Assembly (NCBI GenBank): GCA_002712305.1
Contig: PATE01000020.1
Coordinates: 22,217 to 45,075 of the forward strand
From: Gemmatimonadota bacterium
GTDB taxonomy: Bacteria; Latescibacterota; UBA2968; UBA8231
Reading direction: 5' to 3'
DNA: 22,859 bases
Below are positions 22,840-22,859 of this stretch, piece after piece. The position numbers and the translations under genes are program-made. The notes beneath the pieces were generated by a model that saw only the letters and a list, made by a program, of their open reading frames with translations, was not told where the DNA came from and did no database searches. The stretch's first letter is position 1. Each line of letters starts with the position of its first letter.

Positions 22840-22859
22840 CAGACGAGATCTCGATTCCG

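Overview
The window looks like chromosomal DNA of a free-living or host-associated Gram-negative-type heterotroph of moderately high GC. The gene content resembles uncultured marine lineages such as Latescibacterota, Poribacteria or Planctomycetota. It includes two sulfatases, Gfo/Idh/MocA oxidoreductases, a ThuA-like protein, a phytanoyl-CoA-type dioxygenase, an AP-endonuclease-2 TIM barrel, a short UxuA-type dehydratase and a DUF4954 protein. The lineage is an inference from gene families only. There are no rRNA genes, recognisable tRNAs, CRISPR arrays or insertion sequences.

Layout. (1) 1-7042: a cut-off M14-like peptidase gene (-) diverges from a + cassette (sulfatase, cupin, Gfo/Idh/MocA). 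This cassette converges, with a 10-nt overlap, on a - cassette (Gfo/Idh/MocA, sulfatase, amidohydrolase). Both cassettes look like desulfation and oxidation modules for sulfated or unusual sugars. (2) 7043-10619: a ThuA-like gene (+, TTG start set by a perfect Shine-Dalgarno), then a - group of an unrecognised frameshifted gene, ferritin, an NAD-dependent epimerase and a twice-frameshifted PAS-receiver gene. (3) 10553-13129: a - group of nagB, acyl carrier protein and a Re-citrate-synthase-like enzyme, ending in a strong hairpin terminator. (4) 13275-15315: a good sigma-70 promoter and a 648-aa DUF4954 beta-helix protein.

(5) 15305-17018 is the strangest stretch. It is a mosaic of gene pieces joined end to end: a frameshifted receiver domain, the C-terminus of a histidine kinase, the first ~90 codons of a probable sugar-isomerase/dehydratase-type protein, an intact small P-loop kinase, the last ~42 codons of an unknown protein, and a truncated Reg_prop beta-propeller sensor. 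The P-loop gene is joined on both sides by GTGA stop/start overlaps, so this block appears to be a slice of a once-intact operon set among broken two-component genes. (6) 17034-20028: a tightly overlapping - operon (UxuA-like dehydratase, an unrecognised 401-aa protein, TIM-barrel isomerase) that probably handles a sugar acid. (7) 20127-22839: a hotdog thioesterase and a DUF402 protein with an in-frame amber codon (+), then a 528-aa - protein joining a PhyH dioxygenase to a possible beta-propeller half.

Reading-frame damage is unusually common. I count four indel-type lesions in three loci, one in-frame stop, and several truncations. Either the region is decaying or the assembly carries indel errors and misjoins. 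Distinguishing these matters before any biological reading of region 5. I did not find a convincing new multi-gene defence or mobile system.
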